A stretch of 64,000 nt of DNA, taken from Novosphingobium sp. BW1 (lineage in GTDB: Bacteria > Pseudomonadota > Alphaproteobacteria > Sphingomonadales > Sphingomonadaceae). Location of the stretch: NCBI RefSeq assembly GCF_008107685.1, contig NZ_VIRF01000078.1, forward strand, positions 310,001 through 374,000, in the 5' to 3' direction. The notes beneath the pieces are model-generated. The model was not told where the DNA came from, did not search any database, and worked only from the letters and a program-made list of their open reading frames with translations. Positions 33,449 to 42,490 of this stretch are shown here, in pieces. How positions within the stretch are numbered: the stretch's first letter is position 1; every line of letters starts with the position of its first letter. The translations under genes were made by a program, and so were the position numbers.

Positions 33449-34600
33449 CTACCCCGAAAGACTGACCCGGCCCGCAGCGTGACGGGTCAGGCGCCCGGCC
33501 AGTTCGAGTTCGAGCAAGGCCAGTTGCACAGCCGACGGGCTCGCCCCGGTCTGGCGAATGAGTTCGTCAACGCCAACAGGCGCGGTAGTGAGAAGATCGG
33601 CAATCTCGGCCGGACTGTCATCCACCGGCGCGATTTCCTCGGAGACGTCCCAGTTCTCGGCCTCCTCGCGGAAGGTGGTGCGGGGGGAGGTGCCATCGAA
33701 AGCGGTGATCAGTTCGCCCACGTCCTCGACCGACTGGACCAGCACCGCCCCATCGCGAATGAGGCCGTTGCAGCCGTGGGCACGCGGATCGAGCGGAGAG
33801 CCCGGGATCGCCATGACCTCGCGCCCCATCTCGCCCGCCAACCGGGCGGTGATGAGCGAGCCGGACTTGGGCGCGGCCTCCACCACCAGCGTGCCCGCAC
33901 AAAGCCCGGCGATGATGCGGTTACGGGCAGGAAAATGGCGCGCCAGCGGCTCGGTTCCGCAGGGCTGTTCGGCAAGCAGCAGGCCTCTTTCCCCGATCTC
34001 GGCCTGGAGCGCCTCGTGCTCGGGAGGATAGGCGATGTCGATACCGCTCGCGATCACGCCCACCGTCGCGCCGCCCGCTGCGAGCGCGCCCTGGTGTGCG
34101 GCCCCGTCGATGCCCCGGGCAAGGCCCGAGACGACGGTAAATCCGGCCTGCGCCAGGCCATAGGCGAAATCACGTGCCAGCCGCACCGCGGCGGCCGAGG
34201 CGTTGCGCGCGCCGACAGTGGCAACGCCGGGGCGATGCAGGAGCGAAAGATCGCCCATACAGGTCAGGATCGGCGGCGCGCCGCTGACCTGTGTGAGCAA
34301 AGCCGGATAGTCTGGCGAATCATGAAAAAGGTATCTCGCGCCCAGCTTGCGCATCGCAGACGTCTCAGCGTCGATGCGCTTGACCGGGGCAGCGGTGTAG
34401 CGCTTGCCCCCTTTCCCGGCGAGATCGGGCAGCGCCTCGAGCGCCGCGACAGCGCTGCCGAAACGGCTCAGAAGCTGGCGGTAGCTGACGGGCCCAACAT
34501 TGGGCGAGCGCAGCAGGCGGATGCGCGCGAAGGCCTCCTCCTGGCTCAGTTGCAGCCGTTCCTTCTCGACCGTGCCCGTAGGCGCCTTCGCCTCGTCCAT
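33449..34600 (-). CDS. dprA: DNA-processing protein DprA
   Basis: A 383-residue protein that binds incoming single-stranded DNA and loads RecA during transformation. An N-terminal helical SAM-like region (to about residue 75) precedes the Rossmann-like DNA-binding domain with VGARNASAAAVRLARDFA, SGLARGIDGAAHQGAL, IASGIDIAYPPEH and PARNRIIAGL. A C-terminal winged-helix (DLLTTAPVGVDELIRQTGASPSAVQLALLELELAGRL) is present. Competence uptake genes are absent here; recA is 13 kb away. The gene lies between topA and plsY. Confidence 0.95.
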   Translation of the reverse strand: MDEAKAPTGTVEKERLQLSQEEAFARIRLLRSPNVGPVSYRQLLSRFGSAVAALEALPDLAGKGGKRYTAAPVKRIDAETSAMRKLGARYLFHDSPDYPALLTQVSGAPPILTCMGDLSLLHRPGVATVGARNASAAAVRLARDFAYGLAQAGFTVVSGLARGIDGAAHQGALAAGGATVGVIASGIDIAYPPEHEALQAEIGERGLLLAEQPCGTEPLARHFPARNRIIAGLCAGTLVVEAAPKSGSLITARLAGEMGREVMAIPGSPLDPRAHGCNGLIRDGAVLVQSVEDVGELITAFDGTSPRTTFREEAENWDVSEEIAPVDDSPAEIADLLTTAPVGVDELIRQTGASPSAVQLALLELELAGRLTRHAAGRVSLSG

Positions 34601-34619
34601 TCGCCCCCGCAGATACGTT

Positions 34620-35201
34620 CTACTTCTTGCTGCCGACCTTGGGTTCGGTCCCCGCGATCAGCCGCGCGATATTGGCACGATGCTGGAAGAGGACGACAAG
34701 GGCAATAACCCCAAGCACCATCGCAGCCTCATTCTGGCCGACAAGATAGGCAACGAGCGGCGCGATGACAGCCGCGCTCATCCCCGCAACCGAGGAAATG
34801 CGCACCACGGCAAGGAGGCCGATCCAGGCAACCGCGTAGGCAAGACCAATGGGCCAAGCATAAGCAAAAGCGATACCCGCGGTGGTCGCCACGCCCTTGC
34901 CGCCTTTGAACTTGAGCCAGATGGGGAAGCAGTGGCCGAAGAAGGCGCCGAGCGCGGCCAGCCAGGTCCACTCCGGCCAGAGCAGCGCGGTCATCGACAC
35001 CGCCGCCAGGCCCTTGGCCAGATCGAGCAGAAGGGTCGCGGCCGCGAGCTTCCTGTTACCCGTGCGCAAGACATTCGTCGCGCCGATATTGCCCGAACCG
35101 ATGGAACGCAGATCGTCCATCCCGGCAAGCTGGGTGAGCATGAGACCGAAGGGCACCGAGCCGAAGCCGTAGCCGACAAGAAGAGCAAGAATCCAATCCA
35201 T
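34620..35201 (-). CDS. plsY: Acyl-phosphate glycerol-3-phosphate acyltransferase PlsY
   Basis: A 193-residue inner-membrane enzyme making lysophosphatidic acid from acyl-phosphate and glycerol-3-P. Motifs: GSGNIGATNVLR (motif 1), FKGGKGVATT (motif 2, G3P binding) and HRANIARLIAG near the C-terminus. Five to six hydrophobic helices are visible. I start it at ATG 35201 (MDWILALLVGYGFGSVPFG); ATG 35213 adds four residues and neither has a clear Shine-Dalgarno. It is divergent from murI with a 124-bp shared promoter region. Confidence 0.94.
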   Translation of the reverse strand: MDWILALLVGYGFGSVPFGLMLTQLAGMDDLRSIGSGNIGATNVLRTGNRKLAAATLLLDLAKGLAAVSMTALLWPEWTWLAALGAFFGHCFPIWLKFKGGKGVATTAGIAFAYAWPIGLAYAVAWIGLLAVVRISSVAGMSAAVIAPLVAYLVGQNEAAMVLGVIALVVLFQHRANIARLIAGTEPKVGSKK

Positions 35202-35325
35202 GGCGCGCGCCATAGCCCGATTGGAAGGCAAGGCGAAGACATCTTGCACGCGTAAGTGCCCCCACAATGCGACCAGTTGCCGCTTCCCGCGTTGCGACAT
35301 GCGCGCTATCGCGGCTAACTGAGAC

Positions 35326-36189
35326 ATGGCTCAAGGCAAAGTGATGGCAGGCGAAATTCTCGAAGCGGACACGGTGACGGCGGACAGAGGCGGCGCGGAT
35401 GCAAGCGCGCCGGTCCTTCTGTTCGATTCGGGCGTGGGCGGTCTCACCGTGCTCGACGAAGTGCGCCGCCTTCTGCCCGAGGCCCCGATTCTCTACGCCG
35501 CCGACACCGCCGGCTTGCCCTACGGCACCAAGACCGAGGCTCAGGTCGCCGCGCGCGTGGCGGGCCTTCTCGGCCGCATGGCCGAACGTTTCCGCCCCCG
35601 CCTCATCTGTATCGCCTGCAACACCGCCTCCACGATCGCGCTGGGCATGGTACGTGAGGTGCTCGAAACACCGATTGTCGGCACGGTGCCCGCGATCAAG
35701 CCTGCCGCCGCCATGACGAAGACAGGTGTTATTGGCCTTCTGGGGACGCAGGCAACGATCCGGCAGGGCTATGTCGACCGGCTCGAGCGCGAGTTTGCCG
35801 CCGACCAGCAACTCCTGCGCCACGGCGCGCCTGAGCTGGTGGGGGCCGCCGAAGCCAAGCTGCGCGGCGAGCCTGTCGATCCCGCGGCCATTTCCCGCGC
35901 GGCAGACGCGCTGCGCGCGATGCCGGGCGGCGAGAAAATCGACACAGTGGTGCTGGCCTGCACCCATTTCCCGCTGTTGGAGCCGGAACTCTCCGGTGCG
36001 TTCGGCCCGGAGGTGCGCTTCGTCCATGGCGCGCAGGGGATTGCGCGGCAAGTCGCACGGCTGACGCAGAAACAGGCCTTTTCCCGCCGCGCCCCGGACC
36101 GCGCGCTCTTCACCGGAGATCCAGTGGCCGCGCGCGCTTACAGCACGGCCCTCACCCGCTTCGGGCTCAAGACCATCGAACGCTTCTGA
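35326..36189 (+). CDS. murI: Glutamate racemase
   Basis: A 287-residue cytosolic enzyme supplying D-glutamate for peptidoglycan. The two catalytic cysteines are in IACNTAST and LACTHFPLL; the N-terminal DSGVGGLTVLDEVRRLLP and YGTK motifs are canonical. The first 20-25 residues are an extension before VLLFDSG; an ATG at 35344 (codon 7) would shorten it. It is the first gene of the plus-strand stretch before hemA, separated from it by a 372-bp regulatory region. Confidence 0.95.
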   Translation: MAQGKVMAGEILEADTVTADRGGADASAPVLLFDSGVGGLTVLDEVRRLLPEAPILYAADTAGLPYGTKTEAQVAARVAGLLGRMAERFRPRLICIACNTASTIALGMVREVLETPIVGTVPAIKPAAAMTKTGVIGLLGTQATIRQGYVDRLEREFAADQQLLRHGAPELVGAAEAKLRGEPVDPAAISRAADALRAMPGGEKIDTVVLACTHFPLLEPELSGAFGPEVRFVHGAQGIARQVARLTQKQAFSRRAPDRALFTGDPVAARAYSTALTRFGLKTIERF

Positions 36190-36561
36190 TACGCGCCCGC
36201 GCGATGCTTTTGCGCGCTTGGGATTGAAACTCCTTGCAAACCTTGATGGCGATCAATGTTTGCAAGTCTCAGACCAGCAATAGGCCAGTCGCGCCGAGAA
36301 CCGTAGAAGCTTTCGCAAAACGGTAGAAAACCGGCATCACGGCTAGGACAAGGCGTCCACTTCCGCACACCGGCAAGACGTCTATATGGGACAACGTTCT
36401 GGTCATGGACCAAGGGATAATGTATTGGCCCGCGATACGGGGTAGAGTTCGTCTTTCCATCGGAAAGTCCGGAAAGGACTGGACCGAGGGGCGGATAGAG
36501 GCAAAAGTTAAGCCGGCGCAAAGCAAAAAGGCATAACGGCGTAGAGCAGGACAAGGCTTTC
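36190..36561. other. Regulatory region upstream of hemA
   Basis: 372 bp without a convincing gene. It carries the FNR-type palindrome at 36233-36266 and a long AT-richer leader. The hemA start is preceded by AAGG about 6 bases upstream. The remaining 295 bp between box and start suggest a long 5' UTR or a second promoter. Confidence 0.5.
36233..36266 (+). promoter_or_regulatory. FNR/FixK-type box inside a larger dyad, upstream of hemA
   Basis: The centre is a perfect TTGAT-N4-ATCAA (36243-36256), the FNR/FixK consensus. It is framed by a second pair of arms, CTTGCAAAC at 36233-36241 and GTTTGCAAG at 36258-36266, giving a 34-bp dyad with one mismatched pair and the four spacer bases unpaired. 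It lies 306 bp before the hemA start. FnrL control of hemA is established in Rhodobacter; here it is inference. Confidence 0.7.
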
Positions 36562-37776
36562 GTGAACTACGATCAGATTTTCGACCAGGCTATCGACCGT
36601 CTCCATTCCGAAGGTCGCTACCGCGTCTTCATCGATATCCTGCGCAACAAGGGGGCTTACCCCAACGCACGCTGCTTTGCCGGCCACAACGGTCCCAAGC
36701 CGATCACGGTGTGGTGCTCGAACGACTACCTTGCGATGGGCCAGCACCCCAAGGTGATCGAAGCCATGGAAGAGGCGCTGCACGACGTGGGCGCGGGCTC
36801 GGGCGGGACGCGCAACATCGGCGGCAACACCCACTACCACATCGAGCTCGAATCCGAGTTGGCCGACCTGCATGGCAAGGAAGGCGCGCTGCTCTTCACT
36901 TCGGGCTATGTCTCGAACGACGCCACGCTCTCCACGCTGGCCAAACTGCTGCCGGGCTGCGTGATCTTCTCGGACGAGCTGAACCACGCGAGCATGATCG
37001 CCGGCATCCGCAACGCCGGCTGCCCCAAGAAGATCTTTCGCCACAACGACCTCGAACACCTTGAGGAACTGCTGGCCGACACCGACCCGGCACTTCCCAA
37101 GCTGATCGCCTTCGAATCGGTCTATTCGATGGATGCCGACGTCGCCCCGATCCACGAAATCTGTGACCTTGCCGAAAAGTACAACGCGTTGACCTACATC
37201 GATGAAGTCCACGCCGTGGGCATGTACGGCCCGCGCGGCGGCGGCATCACCGACCGCGACAAGGCCGCGCACCGCATCGATATCATCGAGGGTACACTGG
37301 GCAAGGCGTTCGGCGTCATGGGTGGCTACATCGCCGCCGACCAGAAGATCATCGACTGCATCCGCTCCTACGCACCCGGCTTCATCTTCACGACCTCGCT
37401 CTCGCCGGTGCTGGTTGCGGGGGTGCTCGCCTCGGTGAAGCACCTCAAGAACTCGAGCGTCGAGCGCGAGACGCAGCAGAAGTCGGCTGCAATGATGAAG
37501 GCCAAGTTCCGCGAGGCCGGCCTTCCGGTCATGAACTCGACCACGCACATCGTGCCACTGATGGTGGGCGATCCGGTCAAGGCCAAGAAGATCAGTGACA
37601 TCCTGCTCGCCGAATACGGTGCCTACGTGCAGCCGATCAACTTCCCGACCGTGCCGCGCGGCAAAGAGCGCCTGCGCTTCACCCCGGGCCCTGCACACAC
37701 CGAGGAAATGATGGACGACCTCACCCGCGCCCTGGTTGAGATCTGGGAACGCCTGGAGATGCGCAAGGCCGCCTGA
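36562..37776 (+). CDS. hemA: 5-aminolevulinate synthase
   Basis: A 404-residue PLP enzyme condensing glycine and succinyl-CoA, first step of the C4 haem pathway used by alphaproteobacteria. Recognisable: [48 protein letters not shown] and the PLP-lysine motif [19 protein letters not shown] start at 36562. Its substrate succinyl-CoA is also the product of the propionate block in this window. Upstream FNR box suggests oxygen control. Downstream is a 158-bp gap with an 8-bp GC hairpin but no clear T-tract. Confidence 0.97.
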   Translation: MNYDQIFDQAIDRLHSEGRYRVFIDILRNKGAYPNARCFAGHNGPKPITVWCSNDYLAMGQHPKVIEAMEEALHDVGAGSGGTRNIGGNTHYHIELESELADLHGKEGALLFTSGYVSNDATLSTLAKLLPGCVIFSDELNHASMIAGIRNAGCPKKIFRHNDLEHLEELLADTDPALPKLIAFESVYSMDADVAPIHEICDLAEKYNALTYIDEVHAVGMYGPRGGGITDRDKAAHRIDIIEGTLGKAFGVMGGYIAADQKIIDCIRSYAPGFIFTTSLSPVLVAGVLASVKHLKNSSVERETQQKSAAMMKAKFREAGLPVMNSTTHIVPLMVGDPVKAKKISDILLAEYGAYVQPINFPTVPRGKERLRFTPGPAHTEEMMDDLTRALVEIWERLEMRKAA

Positions 37777-37934
37777 GCGCACTCGCCCCTGCCCCTGCCC
37801 TGCACGTCAGAGAATTCCTTTTAGTCGGGCCGGATAGCTCCCGGCCCGCGCCCCCTTCCCTTATGCCTGCAAGGTCCCATCTAAAGGGTCACGCAAGGGC
37901 CGCGCATCTCGCGGCCGGTTGATCCGAGGACCCA

Positions 37935-39032
37935 ATGGCAAAACTTTTCGCGCCGATCACTCTGGGCGATCTCACACTTTCCAATCGTATCGTCATCGCC
38001 CCCATGTGCCAGTATTCAGCACAGGAGGGCTGCATGACCGACTGGCACGCGATGCACATCGGCCAGCTCGCGCAATCGGGCGCAGGCGCCTTCACCATTG
38101 AAGCCACCGCGGTAAGCCCGGAAGGGCGCATTACCTATGCCGACGTCGGCCTGTGGAACGATGCGACCGAAGCCGCGATGGACAAGGTGCTGCAATCGGT
38201 GCGGCGCTGGTCGGACATGCCCATCGTCATTCAGCTGGGCCACGCGGGTCGCAAGGCCAGCTGCAAGAAGCCCTGGGACGGCGGCCGTCAGATCGCCCCT
38301 GACGCAGCAAACGGCTGGCAGACCGTCTCGGCCTCGGACATTCCATTCGATGCCGATGACAACGCCCCCACCGCCCTCGACATCGAGGGCCTGGTGCGCC
38401 TGCGCGATGCCTTTGCCCAGGCTGCCATGCGCGCTGCGCGCCTTGGCATCGATGCCATCCAGCTTCACGGCGCGCACGGCTACTTGCTCCACCAGTTCCT
38501 CTCGCCCCTCTCCAATCAGCGCACCGACAAATACGGCGGCAGCCTGGAAAACCGCATGCGCTTCCCGCTTGAAGTCTTCGACGCCGTGCGCGCGGCCTTT
38601 CCGGCCGAAAAGCCCGTCACCATGCGCATCTCGGGCACCGACTGGGTCGAGGGCGGCTGGGACGTCGAACAGTCTGTGGCCTTCTCGAAGGAACTGGAAG
38701 CGCGCGGGGTTGCGGCCATGCACATCTCTTCCGGCGGGCTCCACATGGACCAGAAGATCCCCGTCAGCCCCAACTACCAGGTGCCGCTGGCCCGCGCCGT
38801 GAAAGCAGCGGTGAACGTCCCCGTCATCGCAGTCGGCCTCATTACCGAGCCCGAACAGGCCGAAGCCATCGTCGCGACGGGCGATGCCGACATGATCGCG
38901 CTGGCACGTACGGTTCTCTACGACCCGCGCTGGCCTTGGCACGCCGCCGCCGCGCTTGGCGCGCAAGTCAAGGCCGCGCCGCAGTACCTGCGGTGCCAGC
39001 CCCATCGCCTCAAGGACCTGTTCTCCGCATAG
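37935..39032 (+). CDS. YqjM/NamA-type NADPH flavin oxidoreductase (old yellow enzyme)
   Basis: A 365-residue FMN enzyme with a TIM barrel that reduces activated C=C bonds of enals, enones and maleimides. The thermophilic-like/YqjM class marks are present: the redox-tuning Cys in IAPMCQYSAQEG, HGAHGYLLHQFLSPLSNQRTDKYGGSLENR, and the C-terminal RCQPHRLKDLF that reaches the neighbouring active site. The His-x-x-His/Asn pair is within QLHGAHGYLL. It is monocistronic, ending at a strong bidirectional terminator. The physiological substrate is unknown; detoxification of electrophiles is the common assumption. Confidence 0.93.
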   Translation: MAKLFAPITLGDLTLSNRIVIAPMCQYSAQEGCMTDWHAMHIGQLAQSGAGAFTIEATAVSPEGRITYADVGLWNDATEAAMDKVLQSVRRWSDMPIVIQLGHAGRKASCKKPWDGGRQIAPDAANGWQTVSASDIPFDADDNAPTALDIEGLVRLRDAFAQAAMRAARLGIDAIQLHGAHGYLLHQFLSPLSNQRTDKYGGSLENRMRFPLEVFDAVRAAFPAEKPVTMRISGTDWVEGGWDVEQSVAFSKELEARGVAAMHISSGGLHMDQKIPVSPNYQVPLARAVKAAVNVPVIAVGLITEPEQAEAIVATGDADMIALARTVLYDPRWPWHAAAALGAQVKAAPQYLRCQPHRLKDLFSA

Positions 39033-39048
39033 GGCTCTCAGCTACATG

Positions 39049-39087
39049 AAAAAGGCCCCCGGAACACATTGTTCCGGGGGCCTTTTT
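39049..39087. terminator. Bidirectional intrinsic terminator between the OYE gene and odc
   Basis: A perfect 17-bp inverted repeat (arms 39049-39065 and 39071-39087) with a 5-base loop, starting with AAAAA and ending with TTTTT. It can terminate both convergent genes. Confidence 0.9.
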
Positions 39088-39109
39088 CATTCCGTTCGAG
39101 AGTGCAGCC

Positions 39110-40339
39110 TCAACGCAGCGAGACCACGTTGTCCGACACGCGCGGGTCGGACCGGTCGCCGGTGTAGAGGCTGGCCATCGGCTCATCCTCGACAATGACG
39201 ACTTCCGCGCCACCAAAGCCATTGAACGCGGTCTTCATCGCCGCACCATAGGCGCCCAGCATACCGACCTCGATCCAGTCGCCCGCCTTGATGCCCGGGG
39301 GCAGCATGAAGGGGCCTTCCATGAAATCCGCATCATCGCAGGTCGGGCCATAGAACGAGAAGGCTTCCAGTTCGGCCGCGTCCATCGCCGAATTGTCGTT
39401 GTCGACATCGCGCGGGATGTGGCGGACCGGGAAACGCCAGGCCACGTGCGCGGCGTCGTAAAGCGCGCCATAGGCCCCATCGTTTATGTAGAGCTCTTCG
39501 CCGCGACGCTTCTCGACCTTCACGATCAGCGAGTTGTACTCGGCCGAAAGTGCGCGGCCGGGCTCGCACCACAGCTCCGCGTTGTAGGCAATCGGCATCG
39601 CCTCGAAATGGCGGTGGATGATCGCGAAGTAGTCTTCGAGTGGCGGCGGTTCCATGCCCGGGTAGCTGGAAGGGAAGCCCCCACCCACGTCGATCATGTC
39701 AATCACGACACCGGCATCGGCGATTGCGGCGCGCGCGCGCTCCAGCGCCTGAACATAGGCGAAGGGCGTCATCGCCTGGCTGCCGACGTGGAAGCACACG
39801 CCCAGCCAGTCCGCGACCTGCCGGGTCGACTGGAGCAGCTGGCCCGCATCGACAAGGTCGACGCCGAACTTCGATGCAAGGCTCAGTTCGGAATACTCCG
39901 AGGAGACGCGCAGGCGCACGCACAGGCGCAGATCCTTGGCACGCACACCGTTCTCGTCGGTGGTTGCGGCCACGATCTTGTCGACCTCTTCCTGGGTATC
40001 CAGGCTGAAAGTGCGCACACCGTGCTTGAAATAGGCCTCGCGGATCGCGCTCGCCGTCTTCACCGGGTGCATGAAGCACAGCGTCGCTTCGGGAAGCGTC
40101 GCGCGGACCATGCGCACTTCGGTGATGGAGGCCACGTCGTAATGCGAGATCCCGTTGTCCCACAGGATCTGGATCAGATCGGGCGAGGGATTGGCCTTGA
40201 CCGCATAGAGCGACTTGCCCGGAAACTTCGAGGCGAAGAATCGGGCCGCGCGCGCCGCTGCATGCGGGCGGTTCAGGATAACGGGTTCGTCAGGCGCGAT
40301 TTCGCGCGCTACGGCCGGTGCGTCGAGATGTTGGAGCAA
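39110..40339 (-). CDS. Ornithine/lysine decarboxylase, fold III PLP enzyme
   Basis: A 409-residue alanine-racemase-fold decarboxylase making putrescine (or cadaverine). The PLP lysine is in SLYAVKANPSP; the GGGFPSSYPG phosphate loop, WCEPGRAL, and the active-site Cys in YGPTCDDADFMEG from the partner subunit are present. It is the eukaryotic-like ODC type common in alphaproteobacteria. Substrate choice (Orn versus Lys) is not readable. Start is TTG at 40339 with a GGGGG stretch upstream. Its product feeds the carboxynorspermidine-type genes upstream on the same strand. The 394-bp leader is unusually long. Confidence 0.92.
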   Translation of the reverse strand: MLQHLDAPAVAREIAPDEPVILNRPHAAARAARFFASKFPGKSLYAVKANPSPDLIQILWDNGISHYDVASITEVRMVRATLPEATLCFMHPVKTASAIREAYFKHGVRTFSLDTQEEVDKIVAATTDENGVRAKDLRLCVRLRVSSEYSELSLASKFGVDLVDAGQLLQSTRQVADWLGVCFHVGSQAMTPFAYVQALERARAAIADAGVVIDMIDVGGGFPSSYPGMEPPPLEDYFAIIHRHFEAMPIAYNAELWCEPGRALSAEYNSLIVKVEKRRGEELYINDGAYGALYDAAHVAWRFPVRHIPRDVDNDNSAMDAAELEAFSFYGPTCDDADFMEGPFMLPPGIKAGDWIEVGMLGAYGAAMKTAFNGFGGAEVVIVEDEPMASLYTGDRSDPRVSDNVVSLR

Positions 40340-40733
40340 TTCAAGGGACCCCCAGCGAAATTGTTAGCGACAAAGCTGCCTTGCGGTTTGGAAGTCCCCA
40401 TGGGGCAGCGAGGGGCGGATATAAGACTGATGCGCTGAATCGCAAGTGAAAAACCAAAGATTTCACGAAACCGTCACAAATGTCGGTTCACACGTACAAG
40501 AGCTTGCCAATCAGCCAAATTTTTCCTTTCCGTAACAACACGATGTTGCAGACCATCGGTCCGCGCGGCAACGCTCTCGCGTGCACCTCGAACCGACTCT
40601 ATCAGCCGTTCCGAACGCATGACTTAATGAGACGCTCCGCACGATTCGCGTGGTGCGTGCCCACCCGGCCCCGGTTCGGGACCAGTTGAGGGGCGCGCGC
40701 CTAACAGGCCTTGGCGTGCGTTTCAACCAAAGC
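40340..40733 (-). promoter_or_regulatory. Long leader of the ornithine decarboxylase gene
   Basis: 394 bp without a gene between nspC and odc. It includes a CAACA-CGA-TGTTG dyad near 40547, an AT-rich probable promoter around 40440-40540 and C/G-rich stems near 40660-40700. In alphaproteobacteria a structured leader RNA (the speF motif) is known upstream of ornithine decarboxylase genes. I cannot verify its fold by eye, so the assignment is only a suggestion. Confidence 0.35.
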
Positions 40734-41936
40734 TCAGCTCAGTCGGCTGCGGAAATCCTCGTAGTCGAAGCGACGGACGCACTCGAGCGCATCCGTCTCC
40801 GAATCCCACAGCCAGATCGAGGGCAGCGCGACCCCGTTGAAGGTCGTGGTCTTGACCATCGAGTAGTGGGCCTGGTCGAGGAACGCGAAACGCGTGCCCG
40901 GCTGCGGGTCCTTGGGAAAGCGATAATCGCCGATGACATCACCCGCGAGGCACGAGGGACCGCCCAGACGGATTGCCCCGCCCTCGCCTTCATCGACCAT
41001 GCCGTGATCGGCCGCGGGGATCTCGCCCAGCATGGCCGGGCGGTAGGGTGCCTCGATCACGTCGGGCATGTGGCAGGTGGCCGAGATGTCGACAATGGCG
41101 ACCGGCATGCCGTTCCAACCCGTGTCGAGCACGGTGCCGATCAGGATGCCCGCATCGAGCGCTACGGCCTCGCCCGGCTCGATGTAGATTTCCGCGCCGG
41201 TATCCTCGGCCATGTCGGACAGGAAGGTGATCAGTTCCTCGCGCTCGTAATCGGCGCGGGTGATGTGGTGGCCTCCGCCCACGTTGATCCACTTGAGCTG
41301 ACCGAAGAAGGGTTCGAGGTAGTCGAACACCTTGTCCCAGGTGCGATCGAGCGGGCCGAAGCCCTGCTCGCACAAGTTGTGGAAGTGGATGCCGTCGACA
41401 AGCTCGACATGCTCTTCGGCGAGCTGGTCGATGGGAAAGCCCAGACGCGAGTGCGGCGCGCTGGGATCGTACTTGGCGACCTCGCCCTCGGGCTGCATCG
41501 GATTGATGCGAAGGCCGATGTCGAAGGTCTCGCCGCGCGCCCGCGCGTTCGCGATGATCGCCGAACAGCGCACGATCTGCTGCGGCGAATTGAAGATGAC
41601 GTGGTCCGACAGGCGCAGAATCTCGTCCAGTTCGTCGGGCTTGTAGGCCGCGCAGTAGGTCGCGATCTCGCCGTCGTAGAACTCGCTCGCCAGGCGCGCT
41701 TCCCACAGCCCCGAGGTGCACACGCCATCGAGGTACTCGCCAATGATCGGCGCGGTCGACCACATCGAGAACGCCTTCAGAGCCGAGAGCACCTTGGCAC
41801 CTGAACGCTCACCCACGTCCTGCAGGATCTGCAGGTTCGCACGCAGCTTGGCCGCATCGACCACGAAGGCAGGGCTGTCGACACGCGACAGATCGAAATG
41901 GGCAAAGGCGCCCGGATCACCGGCTTTGGTTTCCAT
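40734..41936 (-). CDS. nspC: Carboxynorspermidine/carboxyspermidine decarboxylase
   Basis: A 400-residue fold III PLP decarboxylase that removes the carboxyl of carboxynorspermidine or carboxyspermidine to release the triamine. The PLP lysine is in VLSALKAFSMW; GIHFHNLCEQGFG, WINVGGGHHITRADY, YIEPGEAVALDAG and GPSCLAGDVIGDY are characteristic of NspC. The start ATG at 41936 is 6 bp after the macrodomain-gene stop, so it belongs to the same transcript as the synthase gene. Together they form the aspartate-semialdehyde-dependent alternative spermidine route, which does not use decarboxylated SAM. Confidence 0.95.
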   Translation of the reverse strand: METKAGDPGAFAHFDLSRVDSPAFVVDAAKLRANLQILQDVGERSGAKVLSALKAFSMWSTAPIIGEYLDGVCTSGLWEARLASEFYDGEIATYCAAYKPDELDEILRLSDHVIFNSPQQIVRCSAIIANARARGETFDIGLRINPMQPEGEVAKYDPSAPHSRLGFPIDQLAEEHVELVDGIHFHNLCEQGFGPLDRTWDKVFDYLEPFFGQLKWINVGGGHHITRADYEREELITFLSDMAEDTGAEIYIEPGEAVALDAGILIGTVLDTGWNGMPVAIVDISATCHMPDVIEAPYRPAMLGEIPAADHGMVDEGEGGAIRLGGPSCLAGDVIGDYRFPKDPQPGTRFAFLDQAHYSMVKTTTFNGVALPSIWLWDSETDALECVRRFDYEDFRSRLS

Positions 41937-41942
41937 GTTTCC

Positions 41943-42473
41943 CTAGTCCTCCTGCGCGGCCAGTGCCGCGCGGAGCACGGCCGTGGCGTGCCGGTCGAAG
42001 CCGACCAGCGTGATAGTGTCGAAAGCTCCGGGACGTTCCCGAAGCGCTTGGGCAATTGCACCAACGGCGACTTGCGCCGCCATCGCAGCGGGATAGCCAT
42101 AAACCCCGGTCGAAATCGCCGGGAAGGCTAGTGTGCGCAGCCCCGCCCGGTGGGCCCGGTCAATGCAGGAGCGGTAGCATCGGGCGAGAAGCTCCGCCTC
42201 CCCCTGCCCGCCGCCATGCCAGACCGGCCCGACGGTGTGGATGACGTGGCGCGCTGGAAGCTGGTGGCCTCCTGTCAGGCGCGCCTCCCCGGTTGGGCAG
42301 CCCCCCAGTTCGCGGCATTCGACAAGGAGTTCCGGCCCTGCACCGCGGTGGATCGCGCCATCGACGCCCCCACCGCCCAGCAGAGAGGAATTCGCCGCGT
42401 TGACGATGGCATCCACCGCCAGTTGCGTGATGTCCCCCTGCCAGACCTCGACACAGGTGGCGCCCAGCTTCAT
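41943..42473 (-). CDS. Macrodomain protein, probable O-acetyl-ADP-ribose deacetylase
   Basis: A 176-residue macrodomain of the YmdB/MacroD class that removes ADP-ribose from glutamate/aspartate or deacetylates O-acetyl-ADP-ribose. [34 protein letters not shown] and [12 protein letters not shown] form the ADP-ribose pocket, with the catalytic Asn and Asp in [14 protein letters not shown]. It is wedged between two polyamine genes, 17 bp after the synthase and 6 bp before nspC, so it is almost certainly co-transcribed. YmdB is also known to modulate RNase III in E. coli. The reason for this linkage is unknown. Confidence 0.93.
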   Translation of the reverse strand: MKLGATCVEVWQGDITQLAVDAIVNAANSSLLGGGGVDGAIHRGAGPELLVECRELGGCPTGEARLTGGHQLPARHVIHTVGPVWHGGGQGEAELLARCYRSCIDRAHRAGLRTLAFPAISTGVYGYPAAMAAQVAVGAIAQALRERPGAFDTITLVGFDRHATAVLRAALAAQED

Positions 42474-42490
42474 CGACGCGCCTCGTGCGA

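Noticed and set aside
36266..36554. Minus-strand open frames in the hemA upstream region
   Set aside because: No ribosome-binding site or recognisable domain, and the frame overlaps the regulatory dyad; better explained as leader DNA.
37826..37848. GC hairpin after hemA as a terminator
   Set aside because: The 8-bp stem is perfect but lacks a T-run on both strands, so termination there is unproven.
40650..40700. A GGTTCGGGAC stretch that recalls a tRNA T-loop
   Set aside because: No acceptor, D-arm or anticodon stem can be drawn around it on either strand.
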